DNA from: Pseudolabrys sp963742345
GTDB lineage: Bacteria > Pseudomonadota > Alphaproteobacteria > Rhizobiales > Xanthobacteraceae
Reading direction: 5' to 3'
NCBI GenBank assembly: GCA_963742345.1
Contig: CAVULO010000006.1
Span: 1-64,000, forward strand
Length of the DNA stretch: 64,000 bases
The notes below the pieces were generated by a model. It ran no database searches and was not told where the DNA came from. It worked only from the letters and a program-made list of their open reading frames with translations. The translations under genes and the position numbers were made by a program. Position 1 is the stretch's first letter, and every line of letters starts with the position of its first letter. This document shows, one piece after another, positions 49,364 to 59,788 of the stretch.

Positions 49364-50239
49364 ATGCCATATGCCCTAACAGCCGACAAAGTGAAGCTCT
49401 ATTACGAAGAGGTCGGGCAAGGTACGCCGATCCTGTTCGTGCATGAATTTGCCGGCGACCATCGCAGTTGGGAACCGCAGCTGCGCGAATTCGGCAAGCA
49501 CTACCGCTGCATCGCCTATGCGGCACGCGGCTACAAGCCTTCCGACGTGCCCACCGATCCGGCCGCCTACAGCTACCAGCATGTCATGCGCGATGCCGTC
49601 GCAGTGCTTGACCACCTGAAGATCGGACAGGCGCATCTCATCGGCTTGTCGATGGGCGGCTACACCGTGCTGCAGGTCGCGCTCAAGCATCCGCAACGCG
49701 TGCGCTCGCTCGTGCTTGCAGGCGCCGGTTCGGGCAGCGAGCGCTGGTACACGGAAGAATTTCATAAGCGCTCGCGTGATCTCGCCATGCAATTCGAGCG
49801 TGAAGGCTCCGCGGCGGTGGCGCAAACTTATGGCCGCAGCCCGAGCCGCATTCCCTTCGAGCTAAAGGATCCACGAGGCTTTGCCGAATTCGCGAAACAG
49901 CTCGCCGAGCACGACGCGCAGGGCTCTGCGCATATGTCGCGTGGCTTCCAGGGTGCGCGCCCATCGCTCTACGATTTCGACAAAGAAATCCGCAAACTGA
50001 CAACGCCGGCGTTGATCGTGGTTGGCGACGAGGACGAACGCTGCATCGAGCCAGGTTTGTTTCTGAAGGATGCAATCCCCGCTTCCGGCTTGGCGATCTT
50101 TCCGAAGACCGGACATGCGGTGAATCTGGAGGAGCCCGATCTTTTCAACCAGGTGGTCGGCGATTTCCTGGCCAGGGTCGACGGCGGCCACTGGTTAGCG
50201 CGCGACCCGCGGACGCGGGCGCCGAAGCCCTCGGCATAG
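49364..50239 (+). CDS. Alpha/beta-hydrolase fold protein
   Basis: 291 residues. The nucleophile elbow GLSMGGY is at about 93-99, the oxyanion region VHEFAGDHRSW is near 26, the acid is likely in VVGDEDERC, and the catalytic His is in KTGHAVNLEEP. Similar to the 3-oxoadipate enol-lactonase-like and general esterase/hydrolase groups, but the substrate is not assignable. 15 bases after the response regulator, so it may share its transcript, although a functional link is unproven. Confidence 0.88.
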   Translation: MPYALTADKVKLYYEEVGQGTPILFVHEFAGDHRSWEPQLREFGKHYRCIAYAARGYKPSDVPTDPAAYSYQHVMRDAVAVLDHLKIGQAHLIGLSMGGYTVLQVALKHPQRVRSLVLAGAGSGSERWYTEEFHKRSRDLAMQFEREGSAAVAQTYGRSPSRIPFELKDPRGFAEFAKQLAEHDAQGSAHMSRGFQGARPSLYDFDKEIRKLTTPALIVVGDEDERCIEPGLFLKDAIPASGLAIFPKTGHAVNLEEPDLFNQVVGDFLARVDGGHWLARDPRTRAPKPSA

Positions 50240-50300
50240 ACATGGAACTCGGCGGCGGTCCTGCTCATTATGGGCATGCAAACTCATCGAGGAGCTGCCG

Positions 50301-50477
50301 ATGCTGAAATGGGCCTTGGTTTTCCTGATTATCGCCGTGGTCGCGGGCATTTTCGGCTTTACCGACGTTGAAGCCGCGTCCGCCACAATCGCACAATGGC
50401 TGTTCGGTATCTTCGTAGTGTTGTTCCTTGGCGCGTTGGTCATCGGGTTAACCATTGGCGCCAAGCTCACATCGTGA
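50301..50477 (+). CDS. DUF1328-type small membrane protein
   Basis: 58 residues, MLKWALVFLIIAVVAGIFGF onward, with two hydrophobic helices (residues 1-20 and 34-55) and an alanine-rich turn. This matches the DUF1328/YtjA family of tiny envelope proteins. A strong ribosome site GAGGAG lies 8-13 bases upstream, which supports the start. The role of the family is not established. Confidence 0.85.
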   Translation: MLKWALVFLIIAVVAGIFGFTDVEAASATIAQWLFGIFVVLFLGALVIGLTIGAKLTS

Positions 50478-50529
50478 CCAGCAATTTTTGGATATAATTG
50501 GCTTGTGGCTAATCGTCAGGGTGACAGTC

Positions 50530-50919
50530 ATGCGTAATGCCATATTGGGAATTCTGGCTTTAGGCCTGTTCGCGTCGCTTGGCGGCTCCGCCAATGCCGC
50601 CGACCTTTATCCCTCCCGTTCCTATGGCTGGCATTCTCAGGTTTGGTATGGCGCCGATTGCTGTCGCACTCCCAACGGGCCCGGGATTCGCGTTGTCGAG
50701 CAGGTGCCGTACTGCGGAGATTGCGACAATCTCATCGGCCGACCCTCGGGTCCCGGTGTGCGGCTCCGCTACATTGGATATCTTCCCTGGACGCGCGGAT
50801 GTGCGATGGGCGGTTGTTACGGCAACTACGGCGATTACGGAGGCTGCTACTGGCGGGAAGTGCCGGTCGCCGACGGCCGCGGCGGCTGGGCCCGCGGCGT
50901 CGAGAAAATCTGCGACTGA
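50530..50919 (+). CDS. Secreted Cys/Gly/Tyr-rich small protein
   Basis: 129 residues from ATG 50530 with AGGGTGA upstream. A signal peptide is followed by cleavage near SANAAD (residue 24). The mature part holds eight cysteines, in CC, CGDC and several single positions, and glycine/tyrosine-rich repeats (GCYGNYGDYGGCYW). No family is recognised. It looks like an exported structural or binding protein with disulfides. An in-frame start at 50455 would lack a signal peptide. Confidence 0.72.
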   Translation: MRNAILGILALGLFASLGGSANAADLYPSRSYGWHSQVWYGADCCRTPNGPGIRVVEQVPYCGDCDNLIGRPSGPGVRLRYIGYLPWTRGCAMGGCYGNYGDYGGCYWREVPVADGRGGWARGVEKICD

Positions 50920-50948
50920 GCGGGCCTGAGGCGCCCGCCGGCAATACG

Positions 50949-53382
50949 TCAGACGTCCACGCTGGCTGCGAGCGCATTGTCTTGGATGAATTGCCGGCGC
51001 GGCTCGACCAGATCACCCATCAACTGGTCGAAGAGCACATTGGCTTCGTCGACTTCCTTGATGCGCACTTGCAGTAGCGAACGCGCATTGGTGTCGAGCG
51101 TCGTCTCCCACAACTGCTCGGGGTTCATTTCGCCCAGACCTTTGTAGCGCTGGAGCGAAAGACCCTTGCGGCCAGCGGCCGTAAGCGCCTCGAACAGACC
51201 GACGGGCCCGTGGATCGCGATGGTTTCATCCTTGCGGCGCAGCATCGCCGGCGGCGTTGGTCGCGGGAAGATCTGTTGCAGCGAAGGCGCGAACTCGTCG
51301 AGCTTGCGCGCGTCGGCCGAGCCGAGCAGAGCCTGATCGATAACGGCGACTTCCTTGACGCCGCGCACCGTGCGTTCGAAATGGAAGCCGTTCTCGTCGA
51401 ACGTGCCTTTCCAGCCGCGCTCGGTTTCGTCTTCCAGCGCATCGAGCCGTTTGGCGATGTAGGCGGCGGCGGCTGCGCCTTCTTTGGATCGTCGGTCACA
51501 CCAGGGCTGAGCACCCCGGCGATCGCTGCCTGCTCGATGACCTTGCGGTTGTAGCGGCTGTGCAGCCCGTTGAGAATATTGCGGATCGCGCGTGCATCTT
51601 CGACCAGCTTGCGCAGGTCGGCGCCGGCGCGCTCTTCTCCGGAGGCAAGGCGCAAAACCGCATCCTCGAGGCCGGTCGCGATCAGATAGTCTTCGAGCGC
51701 GCGCTCGTCTTTGAGGTACTGCTCGGACTTGGCGCGGTTGACTTTGTAGAGCGGCGGCTGCGCAATGTAGATGTGGCCGCGCTTGATCAGCTCTTCCATC
51801 TGCCGGAAGAAGAACGTCAGCAGCAGCGTGCGGATGTGGGAGCCGTCCACGTCCGCGTCGGTCATGATGATGATCTTGTGATAGCGCAGCTTGTCGGGGT
51901 TGAATTCGTCCCGCCCGATGCCGGTGCCCAGCGCCGTAATCAGCGTGCCGATTTCCTGGCTGCCCAGCATTTTGTCGAAGCGCGCGCGCTCCACGTTCAG
52001 GATCTTGCCGCGCAGCGGCAGGACCGCCTGGAATTCGCGGTTGCGGCCCTGCTTGGCGGAGCCGCCGGCGCTGTCGCCCTCGACAATGAACAGCTCGGAC
52101 TTGGCGGGATCGCGTTCCTGGCAGTCGGCAAGCTTGCCGGGCAATGACGAAACATCGAGCGCGCCCTTGCGCCGGGTCAATTCGCGCGCCTTGCGCGCCG
52201 CTTCGCGGGCTGCTGCTGCTTCCACCACCTTGCCGACGATGACTTCTGGCTTCCTGCGGATGGATTTCGAACCAGTCCTGCAGCGCCTGGTTGATGACGT
52301 TTTCGACGACCGGACGCACTTCGGAGGACACCAGCTTGTCTTTGGTCTGCGAGGAGAACTTCGGATCCGGCACCTTGCAGGACAGCACGGCGGTCAATCC
52401 CTCGCGGCAGTCGTCGCCGGTGAGCGCGACCTTTTCCTTGCGCGAAGCTGCCGGCGGTCTCGGCGTATTGCGTGATCTGACGGGTGAGCGCACCGCGAAA
52501 TCCGGCGAGATGGGTGCCGCCGTCGCGCTGCGGAATGTTGTTGGTAAAGCAGAGCACGCTTTCGTGGTAACCGTCGTTCCACCACATTGCGCATTCGACC
52601 GTGATGCCTTCGCGCTCGGCCTTGATCATGACCGGATTGGGAATGAGCGCAGTCTTGTTGCGGTCGAGGATATTTCACGAAGGCCTCGACACCGCCCTCG
52701 TATTTCATCTCCTCGCGCTTTTCGACCGCATGGCGCTGGTCGGCGAGAATAATGACGACGCCGGAATTCAGAAATGCCAGCTCGCGCAGGCGATGCTCGA
52801 GCGTAGCAAAGTCAAACTCGACCATGGTGAAGGTCTTCGGGCGACGGAAGGAATGTGACTTCCGTGCCGCGCTTGTCCTTTCGCGTCGCCGACGGTCTTG
52901 AGCGGAGCTACCGCGACACCGTCGCGAAACTCCATGAAGTGCTCCTTGCCGTCGCGCCAGATCGTGAGCTTGAGCCAGGTCGAGAGTGCGTTGACCACCG
53001 AGACACCGACGCCATGCAGACCGCCGGAGACTTTGTAGGCGTTCTGGTCGAATTTTCCGCCGGCGTGCAGCTGGGTCATGATGACTTCGGCCGCCGACAC
53101 GCCTTCGCCTTTGTGGATGTCGGTCGGGACGCCGCGGCCGTTGTCGCGCACGGTGCAGGAGCCGTCCGGATTGAGCGTCACCACGACTTCGGTGGCAAAA
53201 CCTGCAAGCGCTTCGTCGATGGCATTGTCCACCACCTCGTAGACCATGTGGTGGAGGCCAGAACCGTCATCGGTATCGCCGATATACATGCCCGGCCGCT
53301 TGCGCACGGCGTCGAGGCCCTTGAGGACCTTGATCGACTCGGCGCCATAGTCGGACGGGTTTTTGCGGGCCGGTTCAGCCAT
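50949..53382 (-). CDS. gyrB: DNA gyrase subunit B, multiply frameshifted
   Basis: ATPase subunit of gyrase, which introduces negative supercoils. The start is ATG 53382 (MAEPARKNPSDYGAESIKVL). The GHKL ATPase motifs are DNAIDEA, DNGRGVPTDIH and SGGLHGVGVSVVNALS. The TOPRIM region has EGDSAGGSAKQGRNREFQAVLPLRGKILNVE and MTDADVDGSHIRTLLLTFF. The C-terminal signature is QRYKGLGEMNPEQLWETT. The frame breaks near 52885, 52850, 52670, 52450, 52240 and 51480. All parts are in order, so one gene of about 810 residues. It is followed by recF, dnaN and dnaA, interrupted by the ClC gene. Confidence 0.93.
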
Positions 53383-53688
53383 TGGCGGCACCTTCGAAGA
53401 CGGACAGAAAATTGAGTCGGAATGAGCAGTTTGTGTGACATGAAAATAGGGCCTCGTACAGAGCAAAGTCGGGGGATTAATATGTTGATTTAGCAGCACT
53501 TTTTAAAGGGGAGGGGGTGTAAAAATCCCCACTTTTTTCACCTCATTTTTGGTCGGAATCACGCTTCCAAATGCCCATCGCAAATAGCCCGAAGCGCGAC
53601 AATCGAAGGCAGCGTTTGGCGCGTTGAAATCCATCGAACTTGCACCGGCCAACGTCATGGCATTTAAGCGAGTGGCATTCTCCGCCGA
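53383..53688. other. Intergenic region between gyrB and the ClC gene
   Basis: This 306-base divergent gap has no convincing gene. It is AT-rich near 53500-53545 (TTTTTAAAGGGGAGGGGGTG, then TCCCCACTTTTTT), where a short GGGG ... CCCC hairpin can form. It must hold the promoters of gyrB (minus strand) and of the channel gene (plus strand). I could not place either with confidence. Confidence 0.5.
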
Positions 53689-55466
53689 TTGAATTTGCTC
53701 GCCATGCGCTTGCTCAGCCGTCCGCTCGAAGTGCCGCACCGCCTGCGCGCCATCGTGCGCGCGCGAGAATCGAGTGTGATCGTGCTGGCCGTCATCATCG
53801 GCGCAATTGCCGGCCTGTCGGTTGCCGCCATGGGCGAAGCCGTCGGGTACATGCATCAGAGTTTTTTTCGGCCTCGACCCGGGCGAACGCCTGTCGGGCC
53901 GCGTGTCGCTCGATCCGCTCCGTGCATTTATTCCCCCGTGCCTCGGCGGTCTGCTGTTTGGTCTCGTCATCGGCCTACATCACGCGCCGGCGCGGCACCG
54001 AGGTCGACCCGATCGAGGCCAATGCGTTGCATGGCGGCCGCATGTCGATGCGCGGCAGCCTGATCGTGGCAGCGCAGACAGTCTGGTCGAGCGGTATCGG
54101 CGCTTCGGTTGGGCTGGAGGCCGGTTATACGCAACTGGCCAGCGGCATCGCCTCGGCGATCGGCCGTTCGTTTCGCCTGCGCCGCAGCGACATGCGCATG
54201 CTCGTCGGCTGCGGCGCCGCTGCGGCCATCGCCGCTGCCTTTGGCGCGCCCGCTCGGCGGTGCTTTCTACGGCTTCGAACTGATTATCGGCAGCTACTCG
54301 ATTGCCTCGCTGGCCCCGGTCGGCTTGGCGTCATTGGTCGGCTATTTGACCGCGCAGGATCTTCACACCAGACCGACTTGGCATTGAGACCGGTGCGGTC
54401 GCCAATCTCGCAGTCCATGATGTCGTGATCGCCGCTTTCGTCGGCGTGCTCGCTGCCGTGTTCGGCATTGTTCTGATGCGCGGTGTCGCCGCCTGCGATT
54501 GTTGTTCACGCGGTTCAGGGTGAAGCCGGCGTTGCGCCCGATGCTCGGCGGCGCGCTGGTCGGCTTGATGGCGATCCTTTCGCCGCAGGTGATGTCATCC
54601 GGCCATGGCGCGCTGCATCTGACGGGCATCTTCAAGCTGCCGCTCGCGACGATCGCACTTATCTTTGTGCTGAAGTCGCTTGCCTCCGATGGTCTCGCTC
54701 GGCTCCGGCTTTCGCGGCGGCTTGTTCTTTGCCTCGTTGCTTTTCGGCGCGCTTGGCGGCCAGTTGTTCGCTTTCGGGCTCGGCGCCGTGTGGCCGGGAT
54801 TGCACGTCGATCCGGATACCTATGCCATCATCGGTATGTGTGCACTGTCGGTCTCGGTGATTGGCGGTCCGCTGACCATGACCTTCATCGCGCTGGAAAC
54901 CACGGGCGATCTCTGGCTGACCACCGCAGTTGCTAATCGCGGCGATCATCGCCATGCAGGTGACACGCGAATTCTTCGGTTATTCTTTCGCCACCTGGCG
55001 CTTCCATCTGCGCGGCGAGACGATTCGCAGCGCCGCCGATGTGGGCTGGATCCGCGATCTCACGGTCGCTCAGATGATGCGGTCGGACGTGCGCACCACG
55101 CCGGTGGAATCGCCGATCGCAACCTTTCGCGAAGCCTTCCCGCTAGGCTCAACCAATCAGGTTGTCGCGGTGGATGAGGACGGCCGCTATGCCGGAATGG
55201 TGATCGTTGCCGAAGCACACGCCGCCGAACTTGCTGCGACGGCATCTGTCCGAAGCATTCTGCATCAGTCCGACCATATGCTCTTGCCGCAGATGACGGC
55301 GCAGGAAGCAGTCGCTGCCTTCGACCGCTATGAGGCGGAAACACTGGCGGTGGTCGATTCCGTGGAGCGCCGGCAAGTAACTGGGCTGCTCAGCGAGGCG
55401 CATGCATTACGCCGCTACTCGGATGCCTCGGAGCGTCAGCGGCGCGAGTTGCTCGGAGAAACCTGA
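53689..55466 (+). CDS. ClC-family chloride channel/transporter with CBS domains, multiply frameshifted
   Basis: Voltage-gated ClC-type protein of about 590 residues. N-terminal helices (SSVIVLAVIIGAIAGLSVAAMGEAVG) lead to the selectivity region. The usual GxEGP is replaced by SVGLEAGY but keeps the gating Glu, and the later GSGFRGGLFFASLLFGALGG matches the GSGxxGGxFxP motif. Two cytoplasmic CBS domains follow (LTVAQMMRSDVRTTPVE to VAVDEDGRYAGMVI, and DHMLLPQMTAQEAVAAFD). The frame breaks near 53870, 53972, 54248, 54378, 54490, 54690 and 54945. Divergent from gyrB. Confidence 0.85.
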
Positions 55467-55702
55467 GCCGCCGACGTGGTTCGAATGCGGCGCAGCGAAT
55501 ACGCGGTGTTACTGGACGTCAATTCATGCCTTAGCGTCGCGCGACGCAAGTGCTGGAACCGCGGTTCGTAGTTCGGAATCGGTTTATTGAATGCAGCAAG
55601 GCCTGCCGCCAGAATCTCGATGCGGTCGAGATCGGCGCGCGTTTTGTCGAACGCGCGATTGAGTTCGCTCTTGACCCGATCAATTGCCGCTTCCGTCGCC
55701 AT
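55436..55702 (-). CDS. Small conserved hypothetical protein
   Basis: 88 residues, charged and helical: MATEAAIDRVKSELNRAFDK, then TRADLDRIEILAAGLAAFNKPIPNYEPRFQ. The N-terminal 48 residues look like a coherent small protein seen in related bacteria. The C-terminal third is Arg/Ser-rich and probably shifted in frame. Its 3' end overlaps the ClC gene. Function unknown. No ribosome site was found that decides the start. Confidence 0.5.
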   Translation of the reverse strand: MATEAAIDRVKSELNRAFDKTRADLDRIEILAAGLAAFNKPIPNYEPRFQHLRRATLRHELTSSNTAYSLRRIRTTSAAQVSPSNSRR

Positions 55703-55805
55703 GGTAGCCCCGTGCTCACTGTACCTGGGGTAAAGGCGATGTGCTGGGGATGGTTCCTATTTTCGAACAATTGATCGCAATTCGATTAAAAAATCGTGAG
55801 CGCTC

Positions 55806-56965
55806 CTAATGGAACTCTGCCGTCGCTGGTTCCACAGCGCCGTTGCGCACGACGAATAAACTGCGCGCGACCGACGATGTCGCCGAAAGGCGGCCGGATC
55901 AGCCCCCGTCATCCAGACTTGCGCGCCCAGCGAAGAGAGGGCGTCGTAGAGCGCCGCGCGCCGCGACGGATCGAGATGCGCAACGACCTCGTCAAGCAAC
56001 AACAGCGGCGCGAAGCCCGTCATTTGTTTGATCAAACCGGCATGCGCAAGCACCAGGCGGATCAGCAGCGCCTTTTGTTCGCCGGTCGAGGCGTCGGCAG
56101 CAGGTATGTTCTTGCTGGCGTGGCTAACGGCAAGATCGGATAGATGCGGTCCGTCGAGCGTGCGTCCCGCAGCGGCATCACGTGCGCGATTGTCTTTCAG
56201 GAGCGTACGATAACGGTCCTCGATCTCGGTCGCGCTGTGATCGGGCAACAGCTGCTCCATCCAGCCTTGCAGCGCGATTTCGGCCTGCGGGAATTCCGCT
56301 GCCTCAGTGCGCCCGGCATCAAGCGCGGCCGACAACCGCTTGACCGTTTCCGCGCGTGCCGCGGCGACCGCGACTGCAACTTCAGCCGTTTCGTGCTCGA
56401 TCGCGTCGAGCCAATGGGGGTCGCTCGGCGAGTCCTCCAGAAGACGATTACGCGATCGTAAGGCGCGCTCCAGCGCAGCGACGCGGCTCGAGTGCTGCGC
56501 GTCGACTGCAAGCACGAGCCGGTCGAGGAAACGCCGCCGTTCGGAGGCCGGACCGTTGAACAGCGGATCCATGCCCGGCGTCAGCCACACCACGCGCAGA
56601 TGGTCGGCGAAAGCTGCCGCCGAGCCTACGCTTTCGCGGTCGATGCGGCATTTGCGCAGCGGCGCGGATTCCTCGCCGACCGGCGGATCGATACCGGTGC
56701 CGAGTGTGGCGAGCCCGAGCATGCCTTCGATTTCGGCGGAGACGGCCCACGCGCCGTCGCCTTCCGCAAAGGCGAGTTCTTCCATGGTTGCGCGGCGCAG
56801 TCCGCGGCCCGGCGCGAGCAGGGATATTGCCTCGATCAGATTGGTCTTGCCGACGCCGTTGGCGCCGGTGAGAACCACAGGGCCGGCACGATCGAGCAGG
56901 ATTTGCGCGGCGTGATAGCTGCGGAAATTGGTAAGCGTCAGACGTTGGATGAAGGCGGAAGCCAT
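55806..56965 (-). CDS. recF: DNA replication/repair protein RecF, frameshifted at 3' end
   Basis: SMC-like ATPase that helps RecA load at gaps. The Walker A GANGVGKTNLIEAI is near residue 33, the signature-like DASTGEQKALLIRLVLA and the Walker B LLLLDEVVAHLD are present, and RFLDRLVLAVD is conserved. The last 30 residues need two shifts (near 55890 and 55850), giving the family-like end VVRNGAVEPATAEFH and the TAG at 55806. ATG 56965 (MASAFIQRLTL) is preferred over 56995. It lies between gyrB and dnaN as is usual. Confidence 0.92.
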
Positions 56966-57014
56966 GACAGGCGTTTTACCCGTCTGGCCGGACATGACGA
57001 CAACTAAGTCAGTG

Positions 57015-58133
57015 CTACACCCGCATCGGCATCAGCACGTAGAGCGCGCCTTTCGCGTCCTTGTCCTGGATGAGCGTGGGCGAGCCGGGATCGGCGAGCT
57101 TGAGCACTGCGACTTCGCCTTCGATCTGGGCGGCGATATCGAGCAGGTAGCGCGAGTTAAAACCGATATCGAGCGGATCGGCGTCGTACTCGACTTCGAT
57201 CTCTTCTGTCGCGCTGCCGGAATCGGGATTGGTCACGGACAATACCAGCCGGCCGCCGGTGATCGAGAGCTTGACCGCGCGGCCTCGCTCGCTTGATACG
57301 GTCGACACGCGGTCGACAGCGGCCTCGAAATCCTTTTTGTCGACGACCAGACTCTTGTCGTTGTTGACCGGGATAACCCGTGCGTAGTCGGGAAAGGTTC
57401 CGTCGATCAGCTTGGACGTGAGAACGACGTTGCCGATGGTAAAACGGATTTTGCCGGCGGAAAGTTCTATTGCGACTTCTCCCTCGCCGGTTTCGATCAG
57501 GCGCTGGACTTCGCCTACAGTCTTGCGCGGCACGATGATGCCGGGCATGCCGGCGGCACCTTGCGGCAGCGGCAGTTCGACCTGGGCGAGACGGTGCCCG
57601 TCGGTCGCCACCGCGCGCAACACGCCCGCCTTGGCCGTGCCTGCCGTGTGCAGATAGATGCCGTTGAGATAGTAACGCGTTTCTTCGGTCGAGATTGCGA
57701 ACTGGGTTTTGTCGATCAGGCGCTTCAGATCGGCGGCGGCGAGCTTGAAGGAATGGCTCATCTCGCCAGCGGCGAGATCAGGGAAGTCGCTTTCCGGCAG
57801 CGTCTGGAGCGTGAAGCGCGAGCGCCCCGCGCGCAACGAAAGCACGGCGCGGTCTCCCGATCCTTCAAGCACGATCTGCGCGCCTTCGGGCAACTTGCGC
57901 ACGATCTCGTAGAACATATGCGCCGGCACCGTGGTCGAGCCGCCGGGCGAAACCTCAGCCGCGATCGAGTCGGTGACCTCAAGATCGAGATCGGTGGCCT
58001 TCAGGCTCAGCTTGCCGCGGTCGGCCTTGACCAAGACGTTCGCCAAAATTGGAATGGTGTTGCGCCGCTCGACCACGCGATGGACGTGGCCCAGCGACTT
58101 CAAAAGCTCTGCACGCTCGACTGTAACTTTCAT
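57015..58133 (-). CDS. dnaN: DNA polymerase III beta subunit (sliding clamp)
   Basis: 372-residue sliding clamp with three similar domains: MKVTVERAELLKSLGHVHRVVE, then FDIRAGRSRFTLQTLPESDFP-type strand pairs, then VTNPDSGSATEEIEVEYDADPLDIGFNSRYLLD. The C-terminal LYVLMPMRV is the family end. The frame is intact. 49 bases upstream of recF; a hairpin terminator of dnaA lies in the 227-base gap before it. Confidence 0.96.
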   Translation of the reverse strand: MKVTVERAELLKSLGHVHRVVERRNTIPILANVLVKADRGKLSLKATDLDLEVTDSIAAEVSPGGSTTVPAHMFYEIVRKLPEGAQIVLEGSGDRAVLSLRAGRSRFTLQTLPESDFPDLAAGEMSHSFKLAAADLKRLIDKTQFAISTEETRYYLNGIYLHTAGTAKAGVLRAVATDGHRLAQVELPLPQGAAGMPGIIVPRKTVGEVQRLIETGEGEVAIELSAGKIRFTIGNVVLTSKLIDGTFPDYARVIPVNNDKSLVVDKKDFEAAVDRVSTVSSERGRAVKLSITGGRLVLSVTNPDSGSATEEIEVEYDADPLDIGFNSRYLLDIAAQIEGEVAVLKLADPGSPTLIQDKDAKGALYVLMPMRV

Positions 58134-58299
58134 GGGAGACCCGCTTCGGCGCCGTCGAGAAGAACCTTAAAACCAGGCGCAACGGCAAGCCGGCGCTCGC
58201 GGAATGCGAAGCCGGGGAGCAAAGGTGGCGAAAGAGCGCGCCTTTCGCAAGGGTACGTTTTTGGCCCGGTGGCATATCCCCAGGCGTCCACAAGCAGGC

Positions 58300-58337
58300 G
58301 TAAAAACGAAAGGCCCCATCCGCATGGGACGGGGCCT
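58300..58337 (-). terminator. Terminator downstream of dnaA
   Basis: Reading the minus strand, AGGCCCC (58337-58331) pairs with GGGGCCT (58317-58311), extended inward by three base pairs after one mismatch. It is followed by TTTCGTTTTT. This separates dnaA from dnaN, suggesting dnaN also has its own promoter. Confidence 0.7.
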
Positions 58338-58360
58338 TGGCCAATCCGGTCAGGCGGAGC

Positions 58361-59788
58361 CTATTCCTGCAATTGCCGCTTGAGGATCTCGATTTCCTCA
58401 GCCAGCGCCATATCGGCGCCGACCAGGCCCTCGATCTTGCGCACCGCGTGCAGGACGGTGGTGTGGTCGCGGCCGCCGAAGCGCCGGCCGATCTCAGGTA
58501 GCGAGCGCAGGGTCAGGGTTTTCGCGAGATACATAGCCACCTGTCGGGGTCGCACGACATTCGCAGTGCGCCGCGATGACAGCAGGTCGGAGCGGCTGAC
58601 ATTGTACTGGCGCGCCACGACCCGCTGGATGTCCTCGATCTTGACCCGCTTGGGTTCTTGCGGGCGGATCAGGTCGCGCACCTCGCGCTCGGCCATTTCC
58701 AGCGTCACGGCATGACCGGTGAGCTTGTTGTGGGCGAGGAGGCGGTTGAGCGCCCCTTCCAGATCGCGGCCATTGTGGGTGACGGTCTTGGCAATGTAGC
58801 CCAGCACCGGCAACGGCACGTCGAAAGCGGGGTGGTGTGCCCGCGCCGCCATCACCCGGGCTTTGAGGATTTCGAAGCGTAACTCTTCGCCGAGGGGGGC
58901 CATTTCGACGACCAAACCGCCGGCCAGCCGCGAACGCACGCGATCGTCGAGGCTTTCCAGGTCCGACGGCGGACGATCGGAGGCGATCACCACCTGACGG
59001 CCGGCATCGATCAGGGCATTGAGGGTGTGGCAGAATTCGGCCTGGGTCGATTTACCTTGCAGGAACTGCAAGTCGTCGATGACCAGCACGCCAATACCGC
59101 GCAAGGCCTCCTTGAAAGCGAGCGCCGTCTGCGTACGCAGAGCCGAGACAAAGCCGTACATGAATTTCTCGGCGGTAAGGTAGAGCACCTTGCGTTCGCC
59201 TGCGGCATTTCCCGCCCAGGTTACGGCCTGCAGCAGATGCGTCTTGCCGAGGCCGACACCCGAGTGGATGTAGAGCGGGTTGAACATCACCGGGTCGCCG
59301 CGCTTGGCGCCCGCCACTTGTCTCGCAGCTGCTTGCGCGAGCGTATTGGAGCGTCCAACCACGAACGTGTCGAAGGTCAGGCGCGGATCTAGGGGCGAAC
59401 CGCCGAGCGCTTCATGCACGCTCGGATCACCGACTGACAGGGCTCGGCCATTTCCATGGCCATTGGTGTAACGGCCGCCATTGTCGCCGGCGCCAATGTC
59501 CGGCTTTGGCTTGGGCAGCATCGCCGATTTCAGGATCGCCGAGCGCACGATCAGCTCAACGCGGGTGACTTTCCCTTCCTGGGCCTGCCAGCAGGCCAGC
59601 ACACGCTCGGCATAGTGGGACTGAATCCAGCTTTTGAGGAAGCGGGTCGGCACGGACAAACGCACCGAGCCTTCCTCGATTGCTTCCAGATCCATGCGCG
59701 CGAACCAGCTCGAATAGACGTCGTCACCAACGTCTGCCCGCAGGCGCTCTTTGACTCGTGACCAGCTCTCCTGCTCCCCGTTCGACAT
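58361..59788 (-). CDS. dnaA: Chromosomal replication initiator DnaA
   Basis: AAA+ initiator that binds DnaA boxes at oriC. Domain I spans about 1-85 (WSRVKERLRADVGDDVYSSWF), followed by a short variable linker with NGGRYTNGHGNG. The AAA+ Walker A is HSGVGLGKTH at about 175-184 and the Walker B VLVIDDLQFL is near 243. The C-terminal DNA-binding domain has the signature GRDHTTVLHAVRKI. The 475-residue length is normal. Intact frame. Its upstream flank is a 1.1-kb gap. Confidence 0.97.
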   Translation of the reverse strand: MSNGEQESWSRVKERLRADVGDDVYSSWFARMDLEAIEEGSVRLSVPTRFLKSWIQSHYAERVLACWQAQEGKVTRVELIVRSAILKSAMLPKPKPDIGAGDNGGRYTNGHGNGRALSVGDPSVHEALGGSPLDPRLTFDTFVVGRSNTLAQAAARQVAGAKRGDPVMFNPLYIHSGVGLGKTHLLQAVTWAGNAAGERKVLYLTAEKFMYGFVSALRTQTALAFKEALRGIGVLVIDDLQFLQGKSTQAEFCHTLNALIDAGRQVVIASDRPPSDLESLDDRVRSRLAGGLVVEMAPLGEELRFEILKARVMAARAHHPAFDVPLPVLGYIAKTVTHNGRDLEGALNRLLAHNKLTGHAVTLEMAEREVRDLIRPQEPKRVKIEDIQRVVARQYNVSRSDLLSSRRTANVVRPRQVAMYLAKTLTLRSLPEIGRRFGGRDHTTVLHAVRKIEGLVGADMALAEEIEILKRQLQE

